A stretch of 64,000 nt of DNA from Trogon surrucura. Its lineage: Eukaryota; Chordata; Aves; Trogoniformes; Trogonidae. The DNA lies in contig CM036620.1 of the NCBI GenBank assembly GCA_020746105.1, forward strand, positions 28,102,118 through 28,166,117. The letters run 5' to 3'. Both the position numbers and the translations under genes were made by a program. The notes below the pieces were generated by a model, which made no database searches, was not told the DNA's origin, and saw only the letters and a list, made by a program, of their open reading frames with translations. Each line of letters starts with the position of its first letter. The first letter of the stretch is position 1. Below, piece by piece: positions 38,137 through 51,419 of this stretch.

Positions 38137-41100
38137 TCCATCTATGTGGACTTACAAAGCATTCAGAACATAGAAGATCCACAGTACTTACATAGGAGAG
38201 ACCATGCCCTCCTATGCTAGTCAACAGTATTTAGGGGTAGACAAGGCGTAATTTTGGAAAGTGGGTCCTGGCAGCTGCAGTCTTTGAGCAAAGCTCTGAA
38301 ATCTATGTCAAATGAAAGAGGGAAATAAGAGCAGGTGAAGTCCTAGCGTGAGAAACAAAGTTTCAGTATAACTACGTTGCTAATTCCATGAAACTTATTT
38401 CAGCAACTACCTCCTTCTACACATGAAATTCTGTAAGCTTATTTATTATCCTTCTGGCCTTTCAAGTATTAGGTAGAAGTAAAAAAAATCAATATGCTTT
38501 TTCCACAAACAAAATATTAAATTTTATATGTAATCAAATCGTCTAACCCATGTTTAGATGAAATCTGTGAGCAGCTGCTTAAAAACCCCATGAGATCTTA
38601 CAAACTAGTTTGTCAGAGACAATTTTATCAATTCATTCTTTGGGAGACAGAAACGAGTTAGCAGTAAGAAACATGCCAAGTATTACTAGAGCTAAAATAC
38701 AGAAAAAGAATATAAAAAAAGCTTGAAAACAGTCTCCTGACTGGGGCTTTCTGATATGTTGCCACAGCATGCTGAATCCATGGAAAGAAGCCTCACACTT
38801 TCATTGCTGTAAAGAATGTTACATTCAATATTTCATTTGCTCCAGCAGTTGCACCACCACATGATGTGCTCTAGAGTCAGCCACAAATTTAATATTATCT
38901 CAAAGCAATTGATTACCACTAGATCTAGTCTCAGTCCAGAGCTATTAATAGATTTCACACAGTAATATTGGATTTAGATGTTTGAGTCATATAGAGTTGT
39001 TCACTTTATAAGTTAATCCAGAATATAATGTTCAAGCAGTGGAGAGACTTTATAATAATGAAGTGTAAATGTTGAGTCATTTAGAAACAGTGGAAGAAGG
39101 AATTTTTTACTTTGGCGAATCAAGCAGTTCCTAACAGACCATGCAACTACAGGAGACGACACCTGATCACAAAAAAGGTATTTGTATCTCCAATGAGACA
39201 GGGCAGTTACTCATTTAGCACTGTCAAACCATCCCCTGAGTTACACTGATAGAGTTCTGTGGAAGCGTAAACATATTTACATGGAGGTCCTGTAAAATTC
39301 CAACAAAAAGACTAGTGTACATTTCAGCGAAATGGATTAACTCAGACAGCAAAGAGGATATAATTCCTAATGAGCTAGGTCAGAAATACATCTAAAGAAG
39401 GTAAAAAAAAAATATAGGGAGAGAGATAGAGATTTTCAGAAATTGATGTGGCATAAAGTAAATTAAGCTTTGGGGTTTTTTTGTTTTAAAGAAGCATTAA
39501 CACAGTCTTTGTAAAGAAAGACAAAAAGAAACAATTATGTTTGATCTAAAACTTACGTGAATTAAAGTTTTTGTGCTCTTTTGTTAATATCAAGCATTTG
39601 ACATCTCTACGGACATGGCAATATTAAAAGTGAAAGTCTTCGGAAGCTACATGATGTTGGTGAGGAAGAAGCATTTTACAGGGAACAATGACTGCTAAAA
39701 AAACCACTTTGGAATTGAATAAAGTAAGAAGAAACTCATTGGAACTCCGATGTAGTTTGTGAAATCACCTCACTGATTTTCTACCAATTTTATCGAGATG
39801 CCCCTTACAGTCCAAAGCACCTGTTTGTGGCTTATTATCTTTATAGAGCTGATTTCATAGAACTCATAGGCCTCAAAACTACTGTGACTGCATCTTGGTT
39901 CTTATAAATGTTACTCAAATATCTGCCTTTCTCTTAAAAATGGCAATAGAGAGAAGGGCAATATTCATTTTTGCTCCCAGAAGATGCAAGTGAGAGGCAA
40001 CTGTAGTTGGCAGGCTTACAAAATGCTACCTGGGAAAAACTGCCACCTGCTCCATCAAGAAGAAGGAATATCTCTAACAGTAGAAAATAGAAGAGATGAT
40101 CAACTTGGAATTATCCAGAAATAGGTAATGCAATTCATCCTGGAAGGTCACTCCCCAAATTACTGGGTAATCTCTTCCCAGATTCACAAGTAAAAGGGCA
40201 GTCCAATAAATAAAATACATCATGCAAAATTTAAAACTTCTCCTTTCTCATAAAAGCTATTCACAGTTTCTTTGGGAAAGAAAAAAAAAAAAACAAAGCC
40301 AAAAAAAGAAGATGTAATAAGCAGCGGAGCTGGTGCAGCTCTAACAGCAGCCCAGGAGCACACAATGGTTTCTTTGTTATTGCAGGTAACAGTGAATAAC
40401 TGAACAGGTTAATGCAAGAAGAGAAAGAGGATTGCTCTGGGGACAGGGACTCAAGTGAAAACTTCTGCAACCAGTACAATGCCCAGAAAGGAAGGATCTG
40501 ACTTTAAAAATCTTACATATGCAGATATGCCTCCACACATATGCATTCCAGTCTTGATCACGCAATGTTAAATGTGCAGAGAAGCCAAGAATTGGGCTCT
40601 ATACTGCAGATTTAAAACTCTAAAGCTACTGCAATGAAACCATTTTTTGTCTACCCAATTTACCTCCTCAGTCTTCATTAAGAAGAAAAAATGAAATAGC
40701 TTTAACTTTACTCAAATGCAAAATGGATTCAATGAAATGGAAAGAGAGTTACAGGTCTGAACCAGTTTTGTTGGAAATCCTTTGTAAAAAAAAATCAGAA
40801 ATAGCTAGCTCTTATAACCTAAAAGAAATACGCAATTTTCTGTTGGAAGCAATTCATGTTACCAAAATTGCACTTTATTTTTAAGAAGGCCAAGAGAAAA
40901 TATTAAAAGTTTGAAATAGAAGAAAATATTTTGAAGATATCCAACTCACCCTTAGTTCCACATCTGCCAATAAAGGCTTTAATTCCAAATTGGAAGAAAA
41001 CGGTTTTAGATTGCCAAGTAAACAAAGCAGAATAATGCAATCGTATTATACCCAAGCTTTCTCAACTGTTTATTCAAATGCTGTAAGTTGACTATGAAGA

Positions 41101-42134
41101 ACATTGAGTGTCGTAGAAAACAGTGAGAGTTAGGTAACTTAGATATTTAAACCGAAACATTTACAGTGAAAACTAATTAGATGTCACTGTGCAAATAAAG
41201 CTACATATTGGCTCTCTAACTCCAGAGCCTTGCAAAGCTCTTCCAGACTTGAAAGCAGGTCTGAGTGTTGGGCCAGCCAATGCCCAGTATAATACTTTCT
41301 TCACTGAAACTTCTCCAAATCCAAAGGATAATCTTGCAAGTCAAAAAAGCAGAAATTTGAACACCCCTGGCAACACACAGGAACGTTTCCTTCCATGCTT
41401 AATAGACAAACTCGTTTAGTGATGTGAAGGTCCATAAAGTTGCTGACAAAGCCTTTAGCACGGTGTGACTGGCAATACAAAGTGACAGAACGTATTTATT
41501 ACGTGATTCTCAGGCTCTTTCTTCAACCTAATAAAGCAAAACCACCCACTAAGGGCTTGACTTTTTTTCATTGATGACTGGACTTTCTACGCCTATTCTC
41601 TATCTGAAACTTCTAATAGTAAGGAGTCAGCCACCAATTCAGCATTAAACTAGCACTGCTGACGAGTATACCTAAGAACTAACATTTGTATTCTCCAAAC
41701 TGTAGAATGATATGCCTTAGCTCATTACAGTCTCCTGGGCAGAAATGAAACATTACACAAACATGACTATGAAAAATGAAAGCTTAGATTTAAATGGGTG
41801 TGAAGCTGAAGGAGAAAACCTTGGAAGCTCCTTGTTAGACTTATGCCAACAGTTAGAAGGCTGTTTTCCTGCCTATGGTGAAGTTTACTGACTTGCTATA
41901 TGGTGCTAAAACCACCTTAATCAGAAATTATAATCCCACAGGCACAATGAAAAACTGCTCTATAAAGTGAGACTTATACAATTTGTAAAGCATCTGATTG
42001 TATCAACTACGGGATATTTGCCCCGTGTTCCCTGAAACTCTGTCAGGGTCATATCTCTCCCTGTAGCCCAATTGACATGTTTGCTGGAACCACAATTTGG
42101 TACCTAGCTTCTGTCAGAAGTGACAGAAACTGTT

Positions 42135-42157
42135 CCTCAACAGCAGTGCTGTTGAGG
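42135..42157. repeat. Perfect 11-bp inverted repeat with one central base
   Basis: CCTCAACAGCA at 42135-42145 is the exact reverse complement of TGCTGTTGAGG at 42147-42157, with a single G between. A folded transcript would need to open the inner pairs to make a loop. Confidence 0.95.
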
Positions 42158-45100
42158 CAAATGTTTTTGGAGAACATAAAAATCTCTCAGATAAGTGGAG
42201 AGATGTGAACAAATGCCATGTTCTGAATTCACGCTTTTAAGGAGTAACCCTGAGGACACTGCTTGGCTCCAAGGAAAATGCATGTGAGGAACTATCGAGG
42301 AGTCTGTCCAATTGTCTGTGCTTCATTCAAAGCACTTCAGTATAGCTGGTGCTCCTGAAACATTTCAGATTTCAGCTACAGTTACAAAAAGATGTTACTC
42401 TAAAATTCATAACTGTCCTTCAAATTACAAAAAAAAATATAAAAATCCCCAAGGCCATTATTCAAGAAGAAAGTCTATTTTTTATCTTGCTTCACACACT
42501 TGCTTTCCAGCTTCAATTTATCAGGTTTGTTACTGAAGATTGTCACAAATGAGAAACTAAAACAACTGAACCCTATTTGCATCAAAACTTCATTGCAGTG
42601 CACGAAACTCAAGGTAATAGCTTTCCTATTATCAATGCAATTGTTACCAGCAATGGGGAGAGAAAACAGGGGATGAGGAGAGAGGAGGAGGAAGAAAATA
42701 TGTAAGATAAAGTACGTCTATAAGCTTGACTGGCATAAATGCTCTTCTCACTTTCTTCCAGCTGCATGAAGACTTGTTTTCATCTAAACTACAGAATATT
42801 TCAGAGAATCTAATGTCATCTGACAGCTTAGCTTAAATTGTGTCATTATATGTAAAAGGAAAAAAAGAAAAAAAAAGTCTACAGACACTATATTACCTAT
42901 TGTACTTTCAGGTTGTGTTTTTCTCCTTTTCAAATCTTACATATACCACAAGCATTGACTAAAAAGACTGCCTAATAATTTCTACAAACTTTCTTAACAT
43001 CCATCCTTTAGTGAAGAATTGGCATTTCTAGCACAACAGGTAATTATTGGCTCCCTTCCCATTTTTTACAGCATATTTACAGGCAACGATCTCACTATCA
43101 CATGAAAGGACAGCTCAAAGCATTCGGCAAGAGACCCCACAAGTGCCTGCAAGCAGCGTGCACCACCCTGTGCTGGAGTCGCTTCCCCCTAAACTGCCTG
43201 GGGGGAAAAGGATTTCATAAACCAAAAAGCTCTGCTGAGTATGTCCTGCCTTCAGTACTACAGGTTTTTATTTTCAGAATCGAGACAAAAGCACTTCAAG
43301 GGCTGTGGAGCACAGTGACAGCCATTGCTCCTCTTGAGCACTGTACCTGTAAACACGAACAGTTCAAGAGCAAAGTCGGACAAGTGGCTGACAGATTAGC
43401 CAAGTTTCCGGTGGCTCACGACAACTTTACCAACAACTTCGTGCCCCAAAATAAAGGTCCCAGACCAAAGTTCAAAAATTACTCTAAATTCTTGGCCACA
43501 GTAAAAATAATAAAAGCACTTTTAAATCCTGTTCTTTCTTTAAAATTTGCCTTTTTAAAATGGATCCAAATATCATGAAGTTTCAATAAGACTGACCAGA
43601 CAAAAAAATTTTAAAAACTTTTAAGATGGATTTTTCTTACTTAAAGACTTGGAGCCAGTTGGGATCTAGGCTATGCCTGCACTATACACTTCATTGTGTG
43701 CAAAGAAACCTAACATGGTCTAAAACAGTTGAAGTATTTGAAGCAGACTCATTATTTCTTATACTTTCAGGTGTTTTGGAAAATACTACCTCTAGCAACT
43801 GTAATATATATTTTATCATTTTATTTCAATATCTGATTTTAAAAGCTTTTAAAAAATTATAGGGATTTTTATATCAACTTTTAAATAGATTTTTACATTG
43901 GGCCTTTCTGGAATTAATTTTGCAATCACAACAACTCACTTTTGGCAGAAAATGCTACTAAATACAGAGGATACAAAGCTAACACTGAAAGCAAGGGGTT
44001 TGTACATGATACTTGCATGTAACGTATGTCTAATGTCAGGCTAAGAAGAACAAGAAAGAGATCTATAAATAAAACATCATTGTTTTTAATATCATATAAC
44101 AAGTAACTTTGCTATCAAAACCAATCTTTGTTACTTAGCGTACTTGTTCATCAAAATATCCTCTTGGGTAACCAGTTTTGAACACTCCTGTTCCAAGGAT
44201 CTGTTTCAATTAATGCCATGTACTGGTACGAGCTGTCACAACATAACATACTGACTTTGCAAATTGTGTTCTTCCTAAAAAACATAGGCAACACTAATGA
44301 AATAGCATCACTGTTTACTAACATTTTTTAAATAAAAGCTAAGCACAAAATAAAAGCTGGGTTTTGCAGAGAACAAACGCCTCTGGATGTAGTTCAGTCT
44401 CCAAGATAAGGTAGGATATTTTGCCTGTTTGCCAACATAATATTTTGCCTGCGGCGGATCTTCAGACCTGCTAAATTAACTTCTTTTAAACATAATTTTT
44501 TTCAGACTGCCCACAGTGATACAATTCATCTGCATCCAAAGATAGAAATAAATGACAAAAACTGACCAAATACATGCTGACATGCGGACTATATCCTAAC
44601 TGGTGACCATTCGGGGTTCCTCTGAGATGCCCATGTTCTCTGTAAACTGCAACCCAGAAGTTTTTTGCAGTCAGTCCTGGAGCACTTCAGCCTTTCTGCT
44701 TAGGTTTGACTTCCACAAAAACCATGGCAGGTACAGGAAGAGAGGGATGATGTTTACACAGTTGCCACCTCCAGAGAGAGATTGGACACACTTCCTTCCC
44801 AGGAAGTGACCTTCTTTCTTCCATATGCTAACCCCACCATCCACCTCTGACTCTTCCTCCAGGCATGAATTCCTACAGTTTGAGAAGCTTAGGTTGCCTT
44901 CTACATTCCAAAAAGGGACTGCTTAGATGGATGCCACTCCTCCTGGCATCTGGAAGGCACTACATTTCCTCAGGGCTTTATTTATCTGGTTTGAGATGCA
45001 ATGTAGACAACACAGGATGCAGTAACTGTTCATGTATTTTTTTCATTCTTCTTTTTTTTTTTTAAGAAGCTATACCTTAATACTAATCACTTCTCAATTT

Positions 45101-45299
45101 TTCCCTTCCCTTTATACCCCTTACATTTCAGCTCTCCCTAGGAATAGCAAATGAAGAAAAATAAATGGCATCTGGTTTGGATTTGTTCTTACACCTTGCT
45201 TATACTCAAAACAAAACATAAACAACCAAAAAAATCCCCATGAAAAAATCATCTGAAAGTCAGTGTTTCAATATGCAACAGTGAAAGATTTTAGTATGC

Positions 45300-46091
45300 T
45301 GTCCTGGTTTGAGCTAAACGAAACTAACTCTGTTCAGTGATTTTTACTTTCCAGCTCAACCTCTTCTAAAAGGCTGCACATTCTGAAGTCAGCAGCATGT
45401 TTTTGCAGACAGTGTGTGCTACTGGCAGTGATAACACCTGATGGTTACAGTTATTGCCTGGGACTGGGATGCAGAAAGGCTCTGGCTGATACTTAGTCCT
45501 ACAGTGGCCAAGGCCGCTGCTGGGGGTGCCAGGTAGTAAGAGGGGTCACAAGAAAGTAAAATCTTGCACCTCTGGGGAGTAATACACAGGACAGGTGACC
45601 AACAAGAATATTCCATTCCATATATGTCATATTCAGTATAAATTGAGTGATCACAAGGATTTAGGCCTCTCTTCAACGGCCAGCATCCAGAGAAAAATCT
45701 GTGTCATCTTCTGCCTTTGGTCATAGAATCATGGAAGAGTTTTGGCTGGAAGAGACCTTCAAGATCATTAAGTCCAACATTTTCCTAGCCCTATCCCAAC
45801 CCTGAGTTCATTGAATCCAGCTCCCGTATCCAGCTCCCCGCTGCCGCTGAGCTTGGGGATTCCCCAGTACCGGTACTGATGCTATCGGGAGGAGTTGGGT
45901 TTGATTCCAGTTTTGATATATAGTTCACTATTTTTATTATTTCCTTATTCATTAAAGCTGTTTTAATTTTCTTTTTCCAGTCCGTAAGTCTCTCTGCCTC
46001 ATTCCTTTTTCCTTCCCATTCGAGCGTGGAAGAGGGTGTTAGAAAGTGTCTGTCAGCATTTAGTGGCTGGACCAGCCCTAACCCAGTGACA
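45300..46091 (+). mobile_element. Solo LTR, avian ERVL-type endogenous retrovirus
   Basis: The element starts TGTCCTGGTTTGAGCT and ends CCCAGTGACA, giving the TG...CA ends of retroviral LTRs. It is flanked by TATGC on the left and TATGT on the right, a 5-bp target duplication with one mismatch. Inside are a TATAAA at 45637-45642 and a polyadenylation signal ATTAAA at 45951-45956, both on the plus strand. The opening and the GGGAGGAGTTGGGTTTGATT region are familiar from ERVL-type LTRs widespread in birds. No second LTR, primer-binding site or gag, pol or env sequence is in the window, so this is most likely a solo LTR left by recombination. A CR1 piece interrupts it at 45721-45815. Confidence 0.82.
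45721..45815 (-). mobile_element. CR1 LINE 3' tail (copy E), nested in LTR
   Basis: TCATAGAATCATGGAAGAGT is the inverted CR1 terminal repeat, followed by GGCTGGAAGAGACCTTCAAG and AAGTCCAACATTTTCCTAGC. This gives a leftward-pointing, strongly 5'-truncated CR1 of fewer than 100 bases. LTR sequence resumes around 45816. The tail type matches copy D. The right edge is approximate. Confidence 0.88.
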
Positions 46092-47354
46092 TATGTCCAG
46101 CATCAAAATGATCCAACAAGGTGCCTACAAAATCTCTTATCACTTTGCAACTAGAACTTCTGCACTTCCATATATATACATACATACACATGCATTATGG
46201 GATAACATATTTGTAAACAGAAATTAAGAAAAAAAATACCAACAAACCTGATCTAAGGTAGTCAAAGTTTATTCATGTAAGTAGTGATTCAATATAATTT
46301 GTCAGCATCTAGAAAGCACAGTAATTCTTGTCACATCAGGTTATTAGCCTGCCAGTCAGCTCTGACTTATTTTCCATGAGCAATGGCAACAACTGGATTT
46401 TCAATATATTTCTTTTCCTTTGATAGCTCTACATATGCACTTGCACAGCACCATAATTGTAAAGAATACAGAATAAAATATCCAGACTATACATTTGAAC
46501 AAAGTAGTGACTTTTAGACATATTTTTTCTAAGGAATACTGGGCACTAACCTGCCTTACTAGAGAAAAAGAATCATTTACTCTTATGAAAAGTCAGTCAA
46601 ATCTCACAGGAAATATGCTATGCTAGATTGTGGGTCTTCAGCTTGCAAGTATGCTAAGTACTTTAATGCAGTAAAAGGAGTATAAGCCATAATGAAAGTA
46701 GTAAGAACAACTTGGCAAAAATAGTATGCATTTTCAATCCAAGGTATGAATTTTATAGAATTAAGCTTGTGATTTTAAAAACACTTGCAAAGCCATTCTT
46801 TGAGGCTATTCGGATAGCTCATCTAAAATGAACTGTCTTCACAAACATTAAGCCAGAAAAACAAGCTAAATATGTCAAGTAAATTATGCAGTGTGATCCA
46901 GTCACTTGTGGTGAGAACCAAAAGATACTTAAAGGTTGTGACATTGAACATGGTAACAGATGCTGAGAATCCAGCTCCTGAAGCAGAAACCACAGCTGTA
47001 ACTTGGGCACCTGAAGTTATTATAAAAAGGGTGGAGAAAAAGAAGTTGCCTAAAAATAGAATAGACTCAGAACAGGAACCCTTAAAGAACCCATGTGAAA
47101 CACTCACAGGAGAAGACAATCTTAAATCTTTTCCACTTAGGGTGGCTAAACTGGGTGGCAGAGACCTCCAAAACTCTAAGATTGCAATCTGCATTGTCCA
47201 ACAGCTGCTCTGTTACAGATCACAATTGTCTGATTGACACGTATGTTTTGCTTGCTGTATTTAGGCATCTAAACCACAAGAAAATGCTCCACCATTTAAT
47301 GGGCCAAATGAGTGTAAGTTGGAGGAAGGAAGCAAGAACACAGCTGCTTTCCTA
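46092..47354. other. Non-coding DNA
   Basis: No gene is supported. Overlapping open frames on both strands at 46823-47237 have no family resemblance. Confidence 0.6.
46170..46192. repeat. TA/CATA microsatellite
   Basis: Alternating TA changes into TACA units. Confidence 0.85.
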
Positions 47355-47460
47355 CCCCCATGATCACACCAAGCACCAAGACAGAGCGGGCACCGACTAG
47401 TTGGAAAGCAGCTTTGCAGAAAAGGATTTCAGGGTCCTGGTGGCCAGATAAACATTGGAT
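47355..47460 (+). mobile_element. Internal CR1 ORF2 fragment (copy F)
   Basis: The DNA TTGGAAAGCAGCTTTGCAGA followed by AAAGGATTTCAGGGTCCTGG corresponds to the CR1 ORF2 block between the RT palm and thumb, read as LESSFAEKDFRVLV. Copy A has the matching block at 619-660. The preceding bases from about 47355 also fit weakly. Neither the 3' tail nor the terminal repeat is present, so it is an internal scrap, perhaps left by deletion of a longer copy. Confidence 0.7.
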
Positions 47461-50400
47461 GTGTTTAAGGGAGATACAGTATGGCATTATTATCTCAAAG
47501 GTGAAAAAATGAATTATTTATCTACAGTGTACTTTGTTTCATAACCATGATAAAATCCTACTTTTAAAAAAGAAAATGCTTAGACTTTTGCAGAAATTAG
47601 TTTAATATATCATACCACAAGGACAATATAGTCAAGCCACAGTATTTTAGACAAAAATATGCAAATGAATCTGTAATTTTCAAACAGTGGCAAAAAAATA
47701 GGAGGCTGAACTCAAAGATATATTTAACACGTCTCAGACCTAAAATATTTGGAAATATAAATTGCATTTTAACATGGCCAGGTTTTGCTGGCACGTCTTG
47801 CACCAACTCAACTAATGCTCCAGCTGGTATCAATGACAGAATCCTCACTGATTCCAAGCAACTGCTTAAGTTCAGAAAATCAAAATATTTTCCTAGCACA
47901 GGGGAATATCTTAAAGTCTTTCATGACCATACACAAAAAACAGAAAGAAACAAACAGAAAAGAAAATCGTGGCTCCCTTTGTTTTTCTTTGCATACTTAA
48001 TGTAATCATTTCTCTCAAATCTTCTTCCAGGTGAGTTCAATGGGAAGAACACCGAGCAAAACCAACAAATACTTAGTCAAGTTCAGAGAAAGCAAAATTA
48101 TACTGTATTACACAGACAAAAGTAACAGAAAACCACTCTAAAATCCACCACATAAATCCCATGTCCAAAGGAGCCATCTCTTGTCATTCTCCAAGAGACA
48201 CTGGAAACCTTACCTAGCTCTTGATGGTGAACTCAACAAAAGCATTCCAGAGAAGCAAACATTATTCTCAGAACCTATAAATCCTGTAATTTAACTGATC
48301 TCCTTCCATCATGTCAAGGTAACCAGAAGCTGTAGCCTAAAGAACCTTGGAAAGCTATTATTAGCATGATAACTACTTATATTCATCTGAGAATGATAAA
48401 ATACTGAAGAAATCATGGATTAAGAACAAGGGGAAAAGAAGAAAAAAAAAAAAGAGACAAAGAAAACCAAATCAACATGTCACGTACACCAGCAGAGTCG
48501 ACATAATGATTTATTTCATAGTTTTCCCTGGCAAGGAGTGCCTTCTTTTAACACCCTTAGGTTTTGAAATTGATGACTTAAAGGCTTTCTCCACTACTAA
48601 CTGCTGTCAACTGAGACTCAATAATTTAGCACTGGTTTGTCATAGGACTCTGACAAGTAATGTTTTTTCTTCATCATCCCATCATAGGAAGCCATGAGAC
48701 ATGTTGAACTGTCAAGAACAAGATAAGATGTTAAGAAATGACAAACGCTTCCCTCTGTCTCAAGTCCAAAGGACCTTTTCCATATGCTTAGATTACATCT
48801 GCTTGTGCAGATGTAATCTAAACATACAGAAAAAAGAATACAGCTACAGTCAGCTCACAGTTGATGACAAAGGGCCATTTCCCTGAGCACAGAGCTGTAT
48901 AGCACGTGGTAGTACAACTCTGCACAGGGATTAAAAAAGAAGTATGTGGAAAAAGTTCTGGAGTTTTTATCTGATGGGATAAGTTCCTTCTACCAGGTTC
49001 AAACCGCACTGTTTTCTGAGTTATGGCTGCTAAAGCCAAAATGTGAAACTGAACCATGAAAGAAAAGCATGTGACTACAGAAAAATCTTCAAAATTTCAC
49101 TTCCAGAAGAGCCATCTAACCGAAAGGTATGCAATATCCTGTGGTGGGTGCAGGGAATAAGGAGTTACTAATTTTTTTCTAGTTATTTTGAAATATAGTA
49201 AAGTCTTCCTCACTGGTAATATCAATGCATTTACAGCTTTCTCACCTCATTTCCTAGTTTCTACATAAAACACCTCACATTTTGGAAGAAATTCTTCTCC
49301 ATTATTAAATCTTTTAATTTCTAAAATGCCTATTTCCATAGCAGATAAAATCCAGGATATTAGAAAAGCACCTCTGTTTCATTGAGCTAAATTTTACGCT
49401 GTTGTGGCTTTGTAAGATAAGTCTATTCGAGATTTACAAGAGGCAATGACAAGCCTTTTCTTCAAATTATTGTGGCAGATTAGGATTTCCACTTGAGTAT
49501 TTCTATTCCGTAGTCTACATTCTGTGCCTCTGTCTAATTATTCAAACAACTGATGCATATTGTACGAGATGTACACCTCCACGAATCACTAGTTACATAC
49601 ACACACCCTAACACACAGTGAGCTCAAAATTAATTTCAAAAAAATCGTTGAAAGATATGCCATTTTATGTGTGATGGCAACGTAACAGTAAACCATATTA
49701 AACTGGTATTCAGACAGATGTATTAAAAACAGATCAACATGCAGAATTGCCTGACTGGATGCTTATAGTACTTGTGTAGAGCTAATCCAGCCAAGGCAGA
49801 AAATTATTATTCATTACATCTGAGCAGCTAAGCATAAGGTAATATAATGAGGAAGCTCAGAGAGCAGGCAACTTAACATTTCTTCCTTGAAGCACTGAAA
49901 CCCTATTAAATTTCTGTACTAAGAGACTCAAGGAAAAAATCTAACCCTAAATCTAAGCACCTTATGATTAACTGGTGCTTGCTCAAGAAGACACTATAAA
50001 ATCATCAGCTGCAGTGGCACAGCAGAGGAAGGCTTTAAAAAACAAATTAAATAAGCCTGCAGTGAGAGGGACCACATTTAGTTGAGATCTGCATGCAGAG
50101 GTAAAGCTCAAATACAATTTTCTCCTGTATCTTTCATGCAAAAATAATGATTCTTTTCTAGGATGCTACTGCTTGTTGACCTAAGGCCTCACTTCTTTAA
50201 AATGTGCAATTCTTACAACAAAGGTTGTCTTCTTCAGTAAGCCATTCTGGGCAACTTCATATTAATTGACTATTACTGTATAAAGCACTTCTCACAGACA
50301 AAAGGAGTTGGTGGAGGATGTAAAGTAGCAGGAAAAAATTTGGAAAACACAAGTTTGTTGATAGGAAAGATAATTCATAATGAGTCATCTTTGGCTACGA

Positions 50401-51419
50401 TTACTGAACAATTAATTTGTGTCTTCAACTTTCCACAATTCATTTCTAAAGATTTAATCTTGGTCAGGACAACCCCTCCACTGAAGTAGCTTGATATAAT
50501 CTGACTTGTGTGTACTCGCATCATTACAGGATTTGAAACCACATGTATTTTATTGATATCAAAATATTTCCCCTGTTAGAGAATGCCCTGGGGATGCATC
50601 TGCTGTAATCCTGCACTAACTCTACCAGCTCTCCAGCACCCCAGAGCTCAGCTTCCAACAGAGACACCCCAGGGCTGCTGAAGGTTTTGGTGCTTCATCC
50701 ACTTTTGACTGGATACCTGCAAAATGAAGCAGCTTTGCTCAACAGCTGGGGAAACGCAGCACGAACAAAATATTAGTTTTGCACAGTTACCTGCAAATCG
50801 AGAGGATGCAAATGAGAGCAGAAGAGATCCCAAACCATAGCAGCTCATTCAGCTGAACCCCTACAAGTGAGCTGCCTGCTCAAAATCAGACAATTCTGGC
50901 ATAAGATGATTTTCAATTTAAGATTCACGATGGCACTTTCTGTCTCGGTGTTTGCCAGGAACACCAGTAAAAGGAAACACAGCCTTGCCACATCTTGTCT
51001 TTTCCATTTGTCACCTTGGCTAGAAAACAACATAAGATGGCATAGAGCTGTTTTAGATTTTTCAAAGAATTCTTCCAATGTTTCTCAGAAACATGACGGA
51101 GATCAGGCATTCATTTTTCCACCCTAAATACCAGCCAACTAAAAGCATCTAGTGACACGACAAGGAATTCCTCGGGTGGGATGGGACAGCAGGAACACCA
51201 AAAAAAAATGGAAAAGAGAGGTAAGGTAATTCCACTGCTCCATCTCTAGCAGGCAAATCCTCAGCTGTGCCAAGTTCCCATTTGTTGTAGCACACAAAAC
51301 TGTGCAGGCAGGGTTTGCCCACTGTGCACTTCAGGAAAAAAAAACCTAAAAAAAATAAGATTAAAAGGGCAGGGGGAATTAGAAAAACTCCACAGAACAG
51401 TTAAATACCAACTTCACTT
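47461..51419. other. Unique non-coding DNA
   Basis: No coding or repeat family is recognised apart from the hairpin at 48783-48826. The region around 49730-49930 is smooth, CpG-free and regulatory-looking, but nothing definite can be said. Confidence 0.6.
48783..48826. other. Near-perfect hairpin, 20-bp arms
   Basis: The arms 48783-48802 and 48807-48826 are reverse complements with one mismatch (C at 48787 against A at 48822). They enclose a 4-base TTGT loop, and the inner 15 base pairs are perfect. It is too short for a typical miRNA precursor and has no tandem context. It may be a chance inversion, a remnant of a small inverted-repeat element, or an RNA structure if transcribed. Confidence 0.9.

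Larger units (their letters stand above)
37656..45299. other. Unique non-coding DNA
   Basis: No gene is supported. The longest uninterrupted frame of the window (43102-43578, plus) lies here but has no family match and its length is expected by chance. A 12-bp direct repeat ATATTTTGCCTG occurs at 44416-44427 and 44440-44451. Confidence 0.6.

Noticed and set aside
43102..43578. Longest uninterrupted frame in the window (158 codons, plus strand)
   Set aside because: No family motif, no splice or promoter context, and about one frame of this length is expected by chance in 64 kb of AT-rich DNA read six ways.
46823..47237. Overlapping open frames on both strands
   Set aside because: Both frames lack recognised domains. 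Simultaneous openness on opposite strands is a composition effect here.
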